Shown here: positions 12,916 through 19,815 of the stretch, in pieces
Position numbering within the stretch: position 1 is the stretch's first letter
Layout of the letters: each line of letters begins with the position of its first letter
From: Symbiodinium natans
Taxonomy: Eukaryota > Sar > Dinophyceae > Suessiales > Symbiodiniaceae
Assembly: GCA_905221605.1 (NCBI GenBank)
Contig: CAJNDS010001001.1
Location: 1,106,549-1,168,548 of the forward strand
Direction: 5' to 3'
DNA length: 62,000 bases
The notes under the pieces: model-generated
Databases searched by the model: none
What the model saw: only the letters and a program-made list of their open reading frames with translations
What the model was told of the DNA's origin: nothing
Position numbers and translations under genes: made by a program

Positions 12916-15708
12916 ATAAGGTTTCAACCATCGTTGTCCCTATGTTTCACCCTGCGTATAAGTACCCACATGAACCTCAGCTTTTGAAGGGTCCCTTTAA
13001 GGAGATTCTGTTATTGTTGGGGTATACAGGGGGGCCCCCCTATTTGTGGAAATCTAAACCCTAAACCCTAAACCCTAAACCCTAAACCCTAAACCCTAAA
13101 CCCTAAACCCTAAACCATCTCCACAAGGACTGTAGCCCCCTACCTTCATGTCCACGATGCCGACAGCCCCGTCGTGGCCTGGGATGCAAGGCACTTTGCT
13201 GGCTTTAAACCCTAAAAAAAGGTTCTACTTTGGAGGTTCCTGGGTGCTTTATAAGTAAGGTTAGAAGTACCCCAAATAAGGTTTATAGCCATAGTTGCCC
13301 TACTTAGCATTTCAGAAGTAACCATGGACCTTGAACCTGTAAGTAGGCACCCTGAACAAAAGTGTGGAGGACTCAGGAGAGTTGGTTTTAGGTTGGGTTC
13401 AGGGGTTCTGCAAGTACTCTCTGCTAGGGCTTAAGGATTTGGGGGTTTAGGGGTGTTGTGTCCTTGGGCCCACTCTCATGTATTCACCCTTTTGCAGCTG
13501 GACTTATCGGCAGGACTCTGTTCGGGAACATAGAGAGGTCTGTAACATGACAGTGGCAAGGTTTGGCTGTCCTTAGTGAGATGTTTGGAGTGGAGTGCAA
13601 GCTTACAGCTCTGAACGGCTTGCATGTACATCCAGGGACCAAATAATTTGTCGATAATTAGGTGGTTGCTGGAAGGGTGAGTTGTTAGGGTTTCCTTTCT
13701 CCCAACACTAACCTTGAGCCTCAAGACTGGAGGCCGGTGCATGAGCTTCGAAGTCACGCTCAAGCGGAAAGCAAGGAAGGCCTGAGCCCGAAGCCCTGAA
13801 CCCGAATCCCCCAAGCCATGATGGAGCTGGGCAACTCACCACATTGATAGCAAAGGTCTCTGTGAGCAAGGTGCCGCCGAAGCAAACCTGGTGGATCATA
13901 GGGCTTGTCAGGGGGTCATTCGCCGAGCTCTCGTCCTAACCCGAGCCTTCCGCGTCCTGTCCTTGGCGCTTGCACAAATGACGGCCCTCTCTTGCCATGT
14001 TCCATGTTGGCTACGACCCAACACAACCCTGCAAGACCAAGAACACTCCCTGAACAAACCCTACACCCTGACCCGAAACCCTCAACCCCTAACCCCGAAT
14101 CCCTAAACCCTGAGTCAGCATGCATCAAGAAACAGGTCCGATGGGGAGGCTTCCGTCACCAGAGCACTGCAGCTCACCTTAGGTTTCTTGCCGCGGGCTT
14201 CCGGAAGTGGCATTTCGTGGGACTTCGGCGGGGTCAGATCGTTTGCGGCTCTTGGGGTTTAGGGCCCAGGGAATGACCCGGCTGACTTTGAGGAGGCACC
14301 ACAAAAGATCTGGCAGGACGGAGTGAAGCCTCAATTCGAAGCCAACGCGTGCCATCCACACGAAGTGCCCACAGAGTGATGCCAAGCATGCACGGCATCT
14401 GTCATGTCGAAAAACAGGTGCAGTTGCCAACCCTAAACCCAAAAGCAGCCCGAAAAACCTCATCCCTGACAAAATGCAACCAGGTAAGAAATGTTCCAAC
14501 AACCCGCGTATGGTTGCGGCCCGCTGGAGATGATGATGGAGGTAAGAAATGTTCCAACTCAAGGGCAGCCCACACTCAACCCCCCGAAACCTTGAAGGCG
14601 AAACAGCCCGGGGCCTTCAGCTGCAAGAACCTGACTAGGATTTAGCGCCTCAACTCTAAACTCTAAACCCTAAACCCTGAACCCTTTTTGCTTCAGGGCT
14701 CCTGAACCCTAAGCCCTAAACCCTAAACCCTCTGAGCCTAGGAAGTCTTATGCTTGGTTCCCTGGCGGAGGGGAGGGGGGGGGGGGGGGGGGGGGGGGGG
14801 GCCTGGCGCGGCCACATGCCCCAGTCTCCCTTGCCAGAAAGAGCACTAAAATGCTAGAAACCATAAACCGCTCTCTAATCCCCTGAGCCCTGAACCCTTA
14901 AACCCGAAACCCGAAGAGGGTTCGGCCCAAGACTGCTGGAAAAGGGTGACGAGGAGCTGCCACGGAGGTTTGCCGAGGCCAGCCTCGAGCTTGGGGTTTA
15001 GGAGTGGAGGGTTTAGGGTTTAGGGTTTAGGGTTTAGGGTTTAGGGTTTAGGGTTTAGGGTTTAGGGTTTAGGGTTTAGGGTTTAGGGTTTAGGGTTTAG
15101 GTTTTAGGGTTTAGGGTTTGGGCGGAGGTTTGGGATCGTTGAGGGGGTTTGAAGCTGCATTTGGTGGAGGGGGCTCGGATCTTCGGGGTATAAGTTAACC
15201 CTTAACCCAAAACCCTAAACGCTAAACCCTAAACTCTAAACCCTAAACCCTAAACCCTAAACCGGCTAAGGGGTTTGAGGCGCTGAGGGGTCGGAGTTGT
15301 TTTGGGTTTACGGTTGAAGGGCTGGGAGGATCCGGAGGGCCCAGCTGAAGCCCAGCTGAAGCCCAGCTGAAGCCCAGCTGAAGCCCAGCTGAAGCCCTTC
15401 ACAGACGGGGGGGCCATGGGGGCCTTCTGCATATGAATCAGGGACTGAGCTAGGTTTAGCGCTTCAGGGTTTAGGGTTTAGGGTTCCTGTAGGATTCATG
15501 AATGATCTCAGGCTGCAAGGTTGGCCCCGAACCCGAAGTCCCAAACCCTAGACCACGCAAGGACCCTAAACACCTTCAACCCTAAACCCCAAACCCCAAA
15601 CCCTAAACCCCAAGCCCTAAACCCTACAACCCGACACACCTCGCAAAGCCTTAAAGCATCTCGGAGGGGCAGGGGGAGAGCCAGCGCAAAGAGGACGCGG
15701 GAGGCCAT
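662..15708 (-). CDS. secreted cysteine-bearing protein, tandem copy 4 (3' part beyond window)
   Basis: Multi-exon gene of an unrecognised family; exons found by conservation with copies 1-3 and by splice phase. Exons: signal 15671-15708 (MASRVLFALALP, phase 2), 14961-14983 (LASANLR), about 14158-14177 (ELQCSG), 13836-13887 (VCFGGTLLTETFAINVV), 13144-13178 (HDGAVGIVDMK), 1608-1645 (AEGPQTAECQGA), 1164-1207 (FQNDANTITIENDH), 662-708 (GLSNYEYSAQYCPDQ). All start after AG and with G; donors are GC or GT. The intron between 13144 and 1645 holds the LINE in the same orientation. The next exon, corresponding to 24414-24494 of copy 2, lies beyond the left edge. The product should be exported through the ER; function unknown. 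The donor of the third exon is uncertain. Confidence 0.72.
709..1163. other. intron of copy 4 with telomeric arrays
   Basis: Between exons 1164-1207 and 662-708. TTTAGGG units at 719-763, CCCTAAA units at 937-1005 and 1108-1137. No other coding signal. Confidence 0.5.
1871..10681 (-). CDS. LINE ORF2 polyprotein: RNase H, AP endonuclease, reverse transcriptase, zinc fingers
   Basis: About 2936 aa from the ATG at 10681. This start was chosen because it lies 68 bp after the ORF1 stop; the frame stays open to 12007, but there it overlaps ORF1. Residues from this start: a Leu-rich N-terminus with three QLAxGWS copies (near 47, 128, 250); a Pro/Gly/Ser tandem repeat (about 573-980); RNase H with the DEDD set D1228 (TSDGSF), E1286 (LAEISG), D1311 (RADNWAAL), D1367 (NELADGLAE) plus HVPGHAG; an APE-type endonuclease with N1469 (ATFNVLS), E1512 (LQEC), LIDGN, RSDYI and H1714 (EDHYA); reverse transcriptase with D2130 (FVDLASAYY), GTRPGGSLADIVFN and YADD at 2277-2280; a C2H2 finger (from C2603) and a C2HC finger (near 2638). 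It would nick the target and copy the element RNA there. RNase H ahead of the endonuclease is unusual. Confidence 0.9.
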   Translation of the reverse strand: MSSECLILLSEQVSPNLYCRFVHSTLSGSSFSLLAFPLLYPPCRSAILQLAFGWSTDLSFGMPPWLIRLQLSGFSFGCLRLPEIPPCRSCLGAPGTFGSSLSLVCLFACSASACPHLFCLVEAPSVPLLQLAVGWSIGLGRRSLPPGHAGGCAASFHSVVSGGVRYPAPCLRSVVHKTHKVPGGLTRPLAETLLFLCLRRGALFDCHASARAPSRLLLRSISLDLVSCRRPFLEVSQVKLLGIGVSDSGSLSQLAAGWSIDLVPEAVPCIDVPSGEEFATGYGLVPLPWLVASLHWALWLRLSVVLLSLSSAAKGLGLSLLAIHLVALFGAFAHVWLSARCRSQKSLWGPVCRPSLLRGYNAFLVGRHMQLGPELSRGRRQGARWLVSPLKWFLGLAPFWLRPCHITPSFTAYLRPHWDIPVYVRAQLGLEPLRIIVLASPDDFAQTLTRGNAGGVQPRSRSHAPLGSLARLVDDPHTASPQGDSAGTWPHGGFLALRPSLGPTSKLPTSASSCPTVLGRFVGAALSFADMWISRVTMPLHTGLRLSLMRGRGGLFGALLSLELTPWALASVVPSSFPVAGQMLSAPGVPGSGPRQVGSSFPVAGQMLSAPHVPGPGPRQVGSQLPSSFPVAGQHPGSGPHQAGSQVPSSFPVAGQMLSAPGVPGSDPRQAGSQVPSAGQMLSAPGVPGSGSGPRQAGSQVPSSFSVAGQTLSVPGVPGSQVPSSFPVAGQMPVPGVPGPGPRQVGSQLPSSFPVAGQMLSAPGVPGSGPHQAGSQVPSSLPVAGQMLSAPGVPGSGPHQAGSQVPSAGQMLSVPGVPGSAPRQIGSQVPSSFPVAGQMLSAPGVPGSGPHQAGSQVPSSFPVAGQTLSVAGVPGSDPRQAGSQVPSSFPAGGQMLSAPGVPGSGPHQAGSQVPPVAAQTFPVPHMPGSGPRLPPVAAQTFLVPGVPGAGPHQGRSETPLFPVAGQTTSAPGVLGSGQAGLQLRLGGRGAHALRILLILALMPGALASPSSTACTPAPSYPSVGFRSLPLSGLHSIPRRVPTPCRAFLHSSVPLSRCSADGLGSSRAWDIGPTLLEEAFAASDCRAFFLTVTLLETLTEHFEEQARLQPSSPLPRVQPAALLGSLPPDVVDRDSSFGSAASPRLAASLSVHDVRSSGSSATPPAHEGRQCVLPCGAADVDSLLRSVPFCALRPPPTHVQKPERFLQWVAEGCAGRSPTPGEILVLTSDGSFNAVESRAGWAVVLSLVSADTLRLPGQFIGCFYGSVSDFLPALLDEEASFDAYLAEISGLLWAAVAALQLPHNASVLFRADNWAALQGVAGNVSLKDHTLCTGARNLHIAHQTVRGAQALYQHVPGHAGDCANELADGLAELGSRGRSEALPFHFNACFWLSDRGLAIRWLPHLCLTRERPAEVPSLRNNMLSWSKDTGVCSMDSESVLRPFLRAVPAVDSCARAPAHRHFSLCIATFNVLSLLDPLPVRESSSGLHGIIGRVNLLRASLEAKGVHIAGLQECRTPEGVMRCGPFLRLASGCEEGSRFGVELWLHDASPILASSAVVLHAEPTLLVVSAYFHCSRLNILVAHAPHRAHTEEHRQAWWARVCAVCGAHSRGANWICLIDGNCRIGSVPDAHVGPWQADEEDFSGSLFRDLLRSLNVWVPSTFRGCMEGPGGTLLQKRNGALVRSDYICLPLTWQSAFCSVCVAPELSAGHVCEDHYASVAQVQLSFTGKPSKQVRPVRIDANAISNPDNAPAVQAILSSAPRPGWEVDVSEHAALLVDHVYTGLSQCFPVPRRRLRGQHFSERAQQLHATVARLRHSLRSRRAALRCAYLRCVLLAWAQASLDFTSLFSGHWLWLLRARIGLDCLLLHRNGSLLKRQCKDDRNAYFDTLAAGIDAAPAGEVHRAVRKVLAPKRFRRSSADPLPMLRRADGTLCTSMDEVTATWREHFSALEDGCPTSEDSLVASCRLRQACFEGSNSVDSGTVPTWDAFESALRHTKPGKACGPDLLPPALCRVFGSQLAQTFWPLMLKVVCHAAEPVGLKGGLLHHIAKPNIALRHTCAGRRGILVQSCLSKALHRTVRALAVKHWDTHALPLQIGGRRGCSAAIGHFCSRAFLHFARRTSRSSAILFVDLASAYYAVVRETVLGEGLGHRSIEDIAASLGLSRENLQQLQHYISSEPVLEQQDAAPLFLELARELHASTWFILHGDTQLVETHRGTRPGGSLADIVFNILFAKVLQRRLSPAMEVSLPKVPWHGQRTPFPDPDCPVQDHVVRDVVYADDLATFVVSPSAQRLPRLLADVAATTLDTLAPHGLRANLGPTKTAAIVAPAGAGARAARKHLFVDMRGHMPVWPENAGLARLDLVTRYRHLGSYLTHNGSLLPDIRYRLALGRAAFREGKRKLFACQQIALGRRAQLFRVHVLGVVLAGTGAWPQLNAQEWSAFSGGLIGLYRRLLGPSATGTWHMTEAQILAWTGLPAPRALLHVERLRFLGQLVRSGPAAAWALIGWYGPYVSALEDAGCWLLSALRGTCPLGPLSESWPAWQELLRDRPGQWKGLLKRAEAWHVQAQGLQASLDTFARAAWSPAVDVPDPSLAALRACSHACLVCGLAFRSLQAWGSHAHRKHGYHCRAHLLAVGRRCQACGLTLANTSRLRRHLDSSAACRQLLATPGASPLFPPDHSEGHPQEPAVRDATRPVRVAAQHECSPELLAALAALKPSTDMDVYETVVRFISPLPVLRDTLQVWLSEVSDLAIAEMGENVLLVLHPEHMCSAVAGKPQESNDQHVFLPLLRTPLAGPTDHSLPVVWVGHICPRWVQTWQLGALPPVPCGLEDVIAGAFPQAAGFCIALPSLPSPVSVFFRPDAMPLKCLRALCAWLDRALKALLVVLRQAQSGVPALVRFPISAESLQPLSGWLLSLAELDAGSLRPSCFTVEFTP
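7740..8965 (-). repeat. 84 bp coding minisatellite inside LINE ORF2
   Basis: About 16 imperfect copies of an 84 bp unit (28 codons), some shortened by 12 or more bp but always in frame. The unit encodes PSSFPVAGQMLSAPGVPGSG followed by a PHQAGSQV-like tail. It separates the N-terminal region from the RNase H domain. It has few stops in any frame, which explains the long open frames on both strands here. Confidence 0.9.
10750..12030 (-). CDS. LINE ORF1 protein with coiled coil
   Basis: 426 aa, ATG at 12030, TAG at 10750-10752, in a different frame from ORF2. The N-terminus is rich in Trp, Gly and Ser (NQWQWG, WAGSWSASPSWQ). Residues about 80-165 form a charged Glu/Lys/Gln stretch with coiled-coil character (RKAEAKIRKQAELKAKR, QEYQ-type repeats), followed by a Pro-rich linker (APPPPLMTPP), a basic segment and an acidic C-terminus (FLDDDSDLEET). 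By analogy with LINE ORF1 proteins it probably oligomerises and binds element RNA; I see no CCHC knuckle or RRM. Amino-acid make-up is protein-like here, while the overlapping ORF2-frame extension is Arg/Cys-rich and looks like a shadow. Confidence 0.8.
   Translation of the reverse strand: MGRQGGNQWQWGQSSGKAGKHVRYWAGSWSASPSWQHAKRYKDKEVPLFPKYNEMSLQDPQHGSTKVTGSDADGLDVGDDVRDIQRYVTMLRKAEAKIRKQAELKAKRTEQWGVFQQELKRAFLSQQKEYQDEMVKLDQELQEAQEQKAVAARQLKEYINGGSRPQPVASISAEQQASWEQLLNGGQPVTKEDSMLDTWVQQAALGQPLPEHAQVQLAAWLDRHAPPPPLMTPPHTRSTQQMMTPRQDLRAAPPPQRPPVVEALRPSVGEAQPCAYVSPDSGPATLDPYMMSPSGPNITMFGGPAPSTEALSQPPGAGRSANRASTSVRATRRASPGQALKPFRSSVKAATKMASPTVRPDASQALAARLEERRKRMTAEINVPVGVPVCFLDDDSDLEETREAGGSLDLGGGEAVASNISLGQME
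12752..12980. mobile_element. MITE-A copy split by a telomeric + poly-C insert
   Basis: Left arm 12752-12794 and right arm 12914-12980 match the uninterrupted copies at 131-243 and 13225-13346. Between them are about 11 CCCTAAA units and about 36 C. Confidence 0.8.
12795..12913. repeat. CCCTAAA array followed by poly-C
   Basis: About 11 units, then about 36 C; inserted in MITE-A. Confidence 0.9.
13053..13116. repeat. CCCTAAA array
   Basis: About 9 units, 28 bp from exon 13144-13178. Confidence 0.9.
13225..13346. mobile_element. MITE-A copy
   Basis: Ends CTACTTTGGAGGTTC and TGAACCTGTAAGTAG; lies in a copy-4 intron. Confidence 0.7.
14777..14801. repeat. poly-G run
   Basis: About 25 G in a copy 4 intron. 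Confidence 0.8.
15010..15118. repeat. TTTAGGG array
   Basis: About 15 units in the first intron of copy 4. Confidence 0.9.
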
Positions 15709-16078
15709 GATTCCTCTGAAGATCCTCCACTGTTCGGCTTTTGGGATGAGGGGACCTAGGGCTTGGGGAAATGTGGGGACTTTTTGCCACCTGCCTGGCA
15801 GCGCAACCACACTGTAGGGACTAGAGGGATTAGGGTCTGGGGTTCAGGGATTAGAGAATGCTGTTTTGCTGGTTCATGTGGGTTGAGGGTGCTGAGGGGT
15901 TGAGAGGGCTTCAGGTTGAGAATATGACGCTTGTGAGGAGCCTCAGAGTCTCTAAAGTCGAAGGTCTTGAGGCTTTTTGGGGGGTTCAACGCGTGAAGGC
16001 TTCGGCCTGTGTGTCTCGTGCTTGCACTCATACCTATCTAAGCCCTGCAAAACCCTGAAGCCTGCGTTTTCAGAATGT

Positions 16079-16125
16079 CTATATATATATATACATATAT
16101 ATATATACATATATATATATATATG
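16079..16125. repeat. TA microsatellite
   Basis: (TA)n with ATAC interruptions. Confidence 0.85.
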
Positions 16126-16208
16126 GCCTACATCCTAAACCCCAAAACCTAAACCCTCGCTCTCCCACTCTTCTTCTTCTTCTGCTCAGCGAAGAGGCCC
16201 CCCGAAGA

Positions 16209-16248
16209 GGACCCCGGCCACGCTGGACTCTCTCTCTCTCTCTATCTC
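16209..16248. repeat. TC microsatellite
   Basis: (TC)n about 35 bp. Confidence 0.75.
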
Positions 16249-16778
16249 TCCGAGCCGCTCCATGCGGCCAGTCTGCTCTTTCCTGCCGTCTACCGTGCTG
16301 TGTGAGTGCGGAGCGCATATCTTGCATATCTGCCGGAAAGAGCAAGTCCAGTCGGGCCCTAACCCTAAACCCTAAACCGTAAACCCGAAACCCTAAACCC
16401 TAAACCCTAACCCTAAACCCCAAACCTTCAACCCAAACCCTCAAACCCTAAACCCTAAACTCTAAACTTAGTGGCTCTTGGCAGTCGGGCTTCCCTGGCC
16501 TGGTCGAGAAAGTCGTTGAGAGCTGAGCACGGCTGCGCGAAGACGGCTGCGGCGGGATCCCCTGTTACTAGGCTGCAGGGTCCGTTAACCCTAAACCGCC
16601 TAATTCCTAAAATTAAACCCTAACCCCAAACCCTAAAACTATGAACCCTAAACCCCAAACCCCAAGGCCTAAGCTTCTCAGCCCTAAACCCTAAACTCCG
16701 AACCCAAAAAACTCGAAATTGAAGCTCGTAGGTTTGGGGGGAATCTCACTTCAAACCCACGGGTGCTGGCCTCGCCGC

Positions 16779-17225
16779 CCCCCCACCCCCCCCCCCCCCC
16801 ACCCCCCCCCCCCCCCCCACTCCCCCCCACCTCCCCTCCCTCCCACCCCCACCCCGCCCCCGCCCCCCCCCCCCCCCCCCCCCCCCCACCCCCCCCCTAC
16901 CCCCCCCCCACCCCCCCCCCCCCAACCCCCCCCACCCCCCCCCCACCCCCTCCCCCCCCCCCCTCCCCCCCCCCCCCCCCCCCGCCCCCCCCCCCCCCCC
17001 CACCCCCCCCCACCCCCCCCCACCCCCCCCCCCCCCCACCCCCCCCCACCCCCCCCCCCACCCCCCCCACCCACCCCCCCCACCCCCCCCACCCCCCCAC
17101 CCCCCACCCCCCCCCCACCCCCCCCCCACCCCCCCCCCCCCACCCCCCCACCCCACCCCACCCACCCCCCCCACCCCCCCACCCCCCACCCCCCCCCCCC
17201 CCACCCCCCCCCCACCCCCCCCCTC
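16779..17225. repeat. 450 bp C-rich tract
   Basis: Almost only C with single A every 4-10 bp and rare T/G. The long Pro-rich and Gly-rich frames across it are not genes. Length and exact sequence may be affected by sequencing. Confidence 0.85.
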
Positions 17226-18439
17226 CCTAAACCCTACCCCCTTGTTTTTCTCTCCGGCAAGCACCCCAGCCATCTTAAGCTGAAGGCTCCATTGCCAAAC
17301 GACTCCAACTTAACTTGAGAAATCCAGGTATCCGAGGCTCCCAAATTCTGACCCCGAGTGGCTCGCTGGTTGTTTTCGGGCTCTTAAGGTGCAGTCTCAA
17401 AGCTGAACCTCGACCTTTCCCTGGCATGCTTGCACAGCAGCTGGACGTTGCCAGCTACTCTATGCTACACTCGCATATGCACCACGCCGGGTGGCAGCAT
17501 ACGTGATAGAAACTTGCCAACTGCACCACGGAAGTAGTCACGTCCCCTTGACCATAAATCCTATAAGCTCGGAAACCTAACCTGAATCCCCAACAACCCC
17601 TGTGCAGGCAGCTGCCCACGAGTTTGCAGCGTCAGACTTCACACCTGCCATGGCAAAGTGGGATGGTAGGGTTTCCCAAGGCCACAACGGCACTTGAGAT
17701 GAAGACGATGATGCGATACGCATTTGCAGGACTTTGATTCAGAAATATACTCCTGCATGTGCTGATTGCGGCCACCATCAACTACTACTTATGCTATTAC
17801 TTCTGTTACTTCTGGTACGACCATCATAATGATTCGTCTTGGTATTTTCACTGTTATCCTTGCTATTGTGATTAAGAAGCTGTACGGCTTATACAAAAAA
17901 GTTTGTCATCTACGCTCCGGTTCAAGCTGCTCACGCTTAACCCTACAACCCCCCCTGCAAGTCATTTAACACTTCAACTCAACCGACCCTAACTCCTCCA
18001 CTCTCCGGGTTGAGGCATTAGAGGATAGAGGACTGGGTTAGGGGCTTTCCTTGTCAACGAACTGCGGGCTTAGAGCCTTAGGGGCCTTGCCTGACCCGCA
18101 AGAGCTGACAATGCCAAGATAGTCTAGTCAATATTGATGGCCTGTATGGTCGCTTCTCTAAGTAATGGTCCCCATGGGATTACAGATATATGGTGGCCTC
18201 CAGTATCTCCATATGATGGCTTAATATAAGTTCCTGAGCAAAAGCCGAATTCTTCATGGGTTTCCCTACTACCCCTCTGGGCTCCCCCCCCCTAAACAAC
18301 CTTAGTTAGGCTGAATTCTCCATAAGTAGCCTTCATTGTGGGAGGAACCTAGGGAGCGTAGTATAGAAGGGGGGGGTAGCAGGGGAAGCGATGACTTCTA
18401 GGCCAGCCCCACTCCGAATCACCAGTTCGCAGGATGGGC

Positions 18440-19777
18440 CTCACCAGCTGCTGGGCAGGTCTGGCTGTCGAGCCTTGGCTTTAGGGTTTAGGGTTTAGGG
18501 TTTAGGGTTTAGGGTTTAGGGTTTAGGGTTTAGGGTTTAGGGTTTAGGGACGTTTAACTTTGCAGGCTCGTTTCTTGCAGTTTCTATCAAAAAAAAACAG
18601 AAGGTTCAAAGCCTAAGAGCCAGAAGAAAGCCAAGGAGCACCATGCGGACGTTGAAGGGCTTCACAAGGTTCACAACGAGGTTGCCCTGCAAGCGCACAC
18701 GGGGAAACAATCGCGTCCGAGACGACGTCGACATCTACACAGTTTCCCCTCTGTACGTCTGGTTTAGGGTTTAGGGTTCAGGGTTTAAGGGGGGGGTGAT
18801 CCCAGCGGCCCTTCATAAATGAAGCTCGCGGCATTGAAGAGGTCTTGCTGCCGAAATCCTAGAGGCACATCCCCTGAAAGTGTACCAGTCTGCTGAAAGT
18901 ATCCTGGGACCCAATGCCTCGTAATCCCTGCACCCTAAACACAACACCTTCTAAAACAAGGCTTCACAAACACTAAGGGTCAGCAAGGGCTCAATAAGAC
19001 AGAAGAGCTATAATGAAGGCATATATAATTTGACTGAATGGTCTTTTTCGGATAGTGTATTCTATATGTACATATGTACGAGTCCCTCTATAACACATTC
19101 TGGCTTGCTGGCTGAGATTTCCAGTAGTTGACCTGGCTGGACTGTGAAACTATAAGCCCGAAGCATCTTTAGCCCCTTACCTAGCCCCCCTGGTTCTTAG
19201 TAGGGAATGAGGGAATTAGGGCCTATATATACCATTTCAGGAGTCTATAGGGTACTCCATTCCCTCGCTCCCTACGATGAACCGGCCAGCTACTCTGCAT
19301 GAGCGTCCTGGTCTGGGCAGTATTGCACGGAGTACTCGTAGTTGGACAGGCCACCTCGGTGTTATTTTCTTCGCAGGACTAGCTGACGGTCAGGGCTTAG
19401 GTTGTGAACTTGGGGTTTGTTAGGGTTTAAGGGGTTAGGGTTTAAGGTGTAATTGGCGTGTGGGGTTTAAGGGTTTAAGGGCTCAAGGGCGGCTTAAGGG
19501 CTTAAGGGTTTAAGGGCTTAAGGGCTGAAGGGTTTAAGGGCTTTAAGGGTTCAGGGATGTCAGTCGAAGGCTGGCATCACCGATCGAAAGAACAAAACGT
19601 GCCCCCGACCTGAAGCCTGACTTTAGGATAACCCCAGGACGGGTTTAGAGTTCATAGGGCTTATAAGGTTTAGGGACATTATAGGGTTTGTGGGGCTGCT
19701 TGCAGGGTTTATGGGTTTGTAGACTTCATAGGGTTCACAGGGTTTATGGGGACCCTCTACAACATTTTCTACGGGAG

Positions 19778-19815
<38 letters not shown>

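Larger units (their letters stand above)
12031..13143. other. LINE 5' leader and intron sequence
   Basis: No gene. From 12031 to about 12560 is the probable LINE leader; no promoter motif was recognised. After it come a MITE-A copy split by a telomeric/poly-C insert (12752-12980) and a CCCTAAA array (13053-13116). Confidence 0.5.
15709..18439. other. region between copies 4 and 3: repeats, unresolved 3' exons
   Basis: Should contain the last exon(s) of copy 3, which I could not fix. Candidates on the minus strand: 16490-16565 (reads DPAAAVFAQPCSALNDFL) and 17395-17470. Otherwise TA and TC microsatellites, a 450 bp C-rich tract and short telomeric arrays. Confidence 0.4.

Noticed and set aside
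16719-17318. Pro-rich and Gly-rich ORFs up to 199 codons
   Set aside because: They only translate the C-rich tract.
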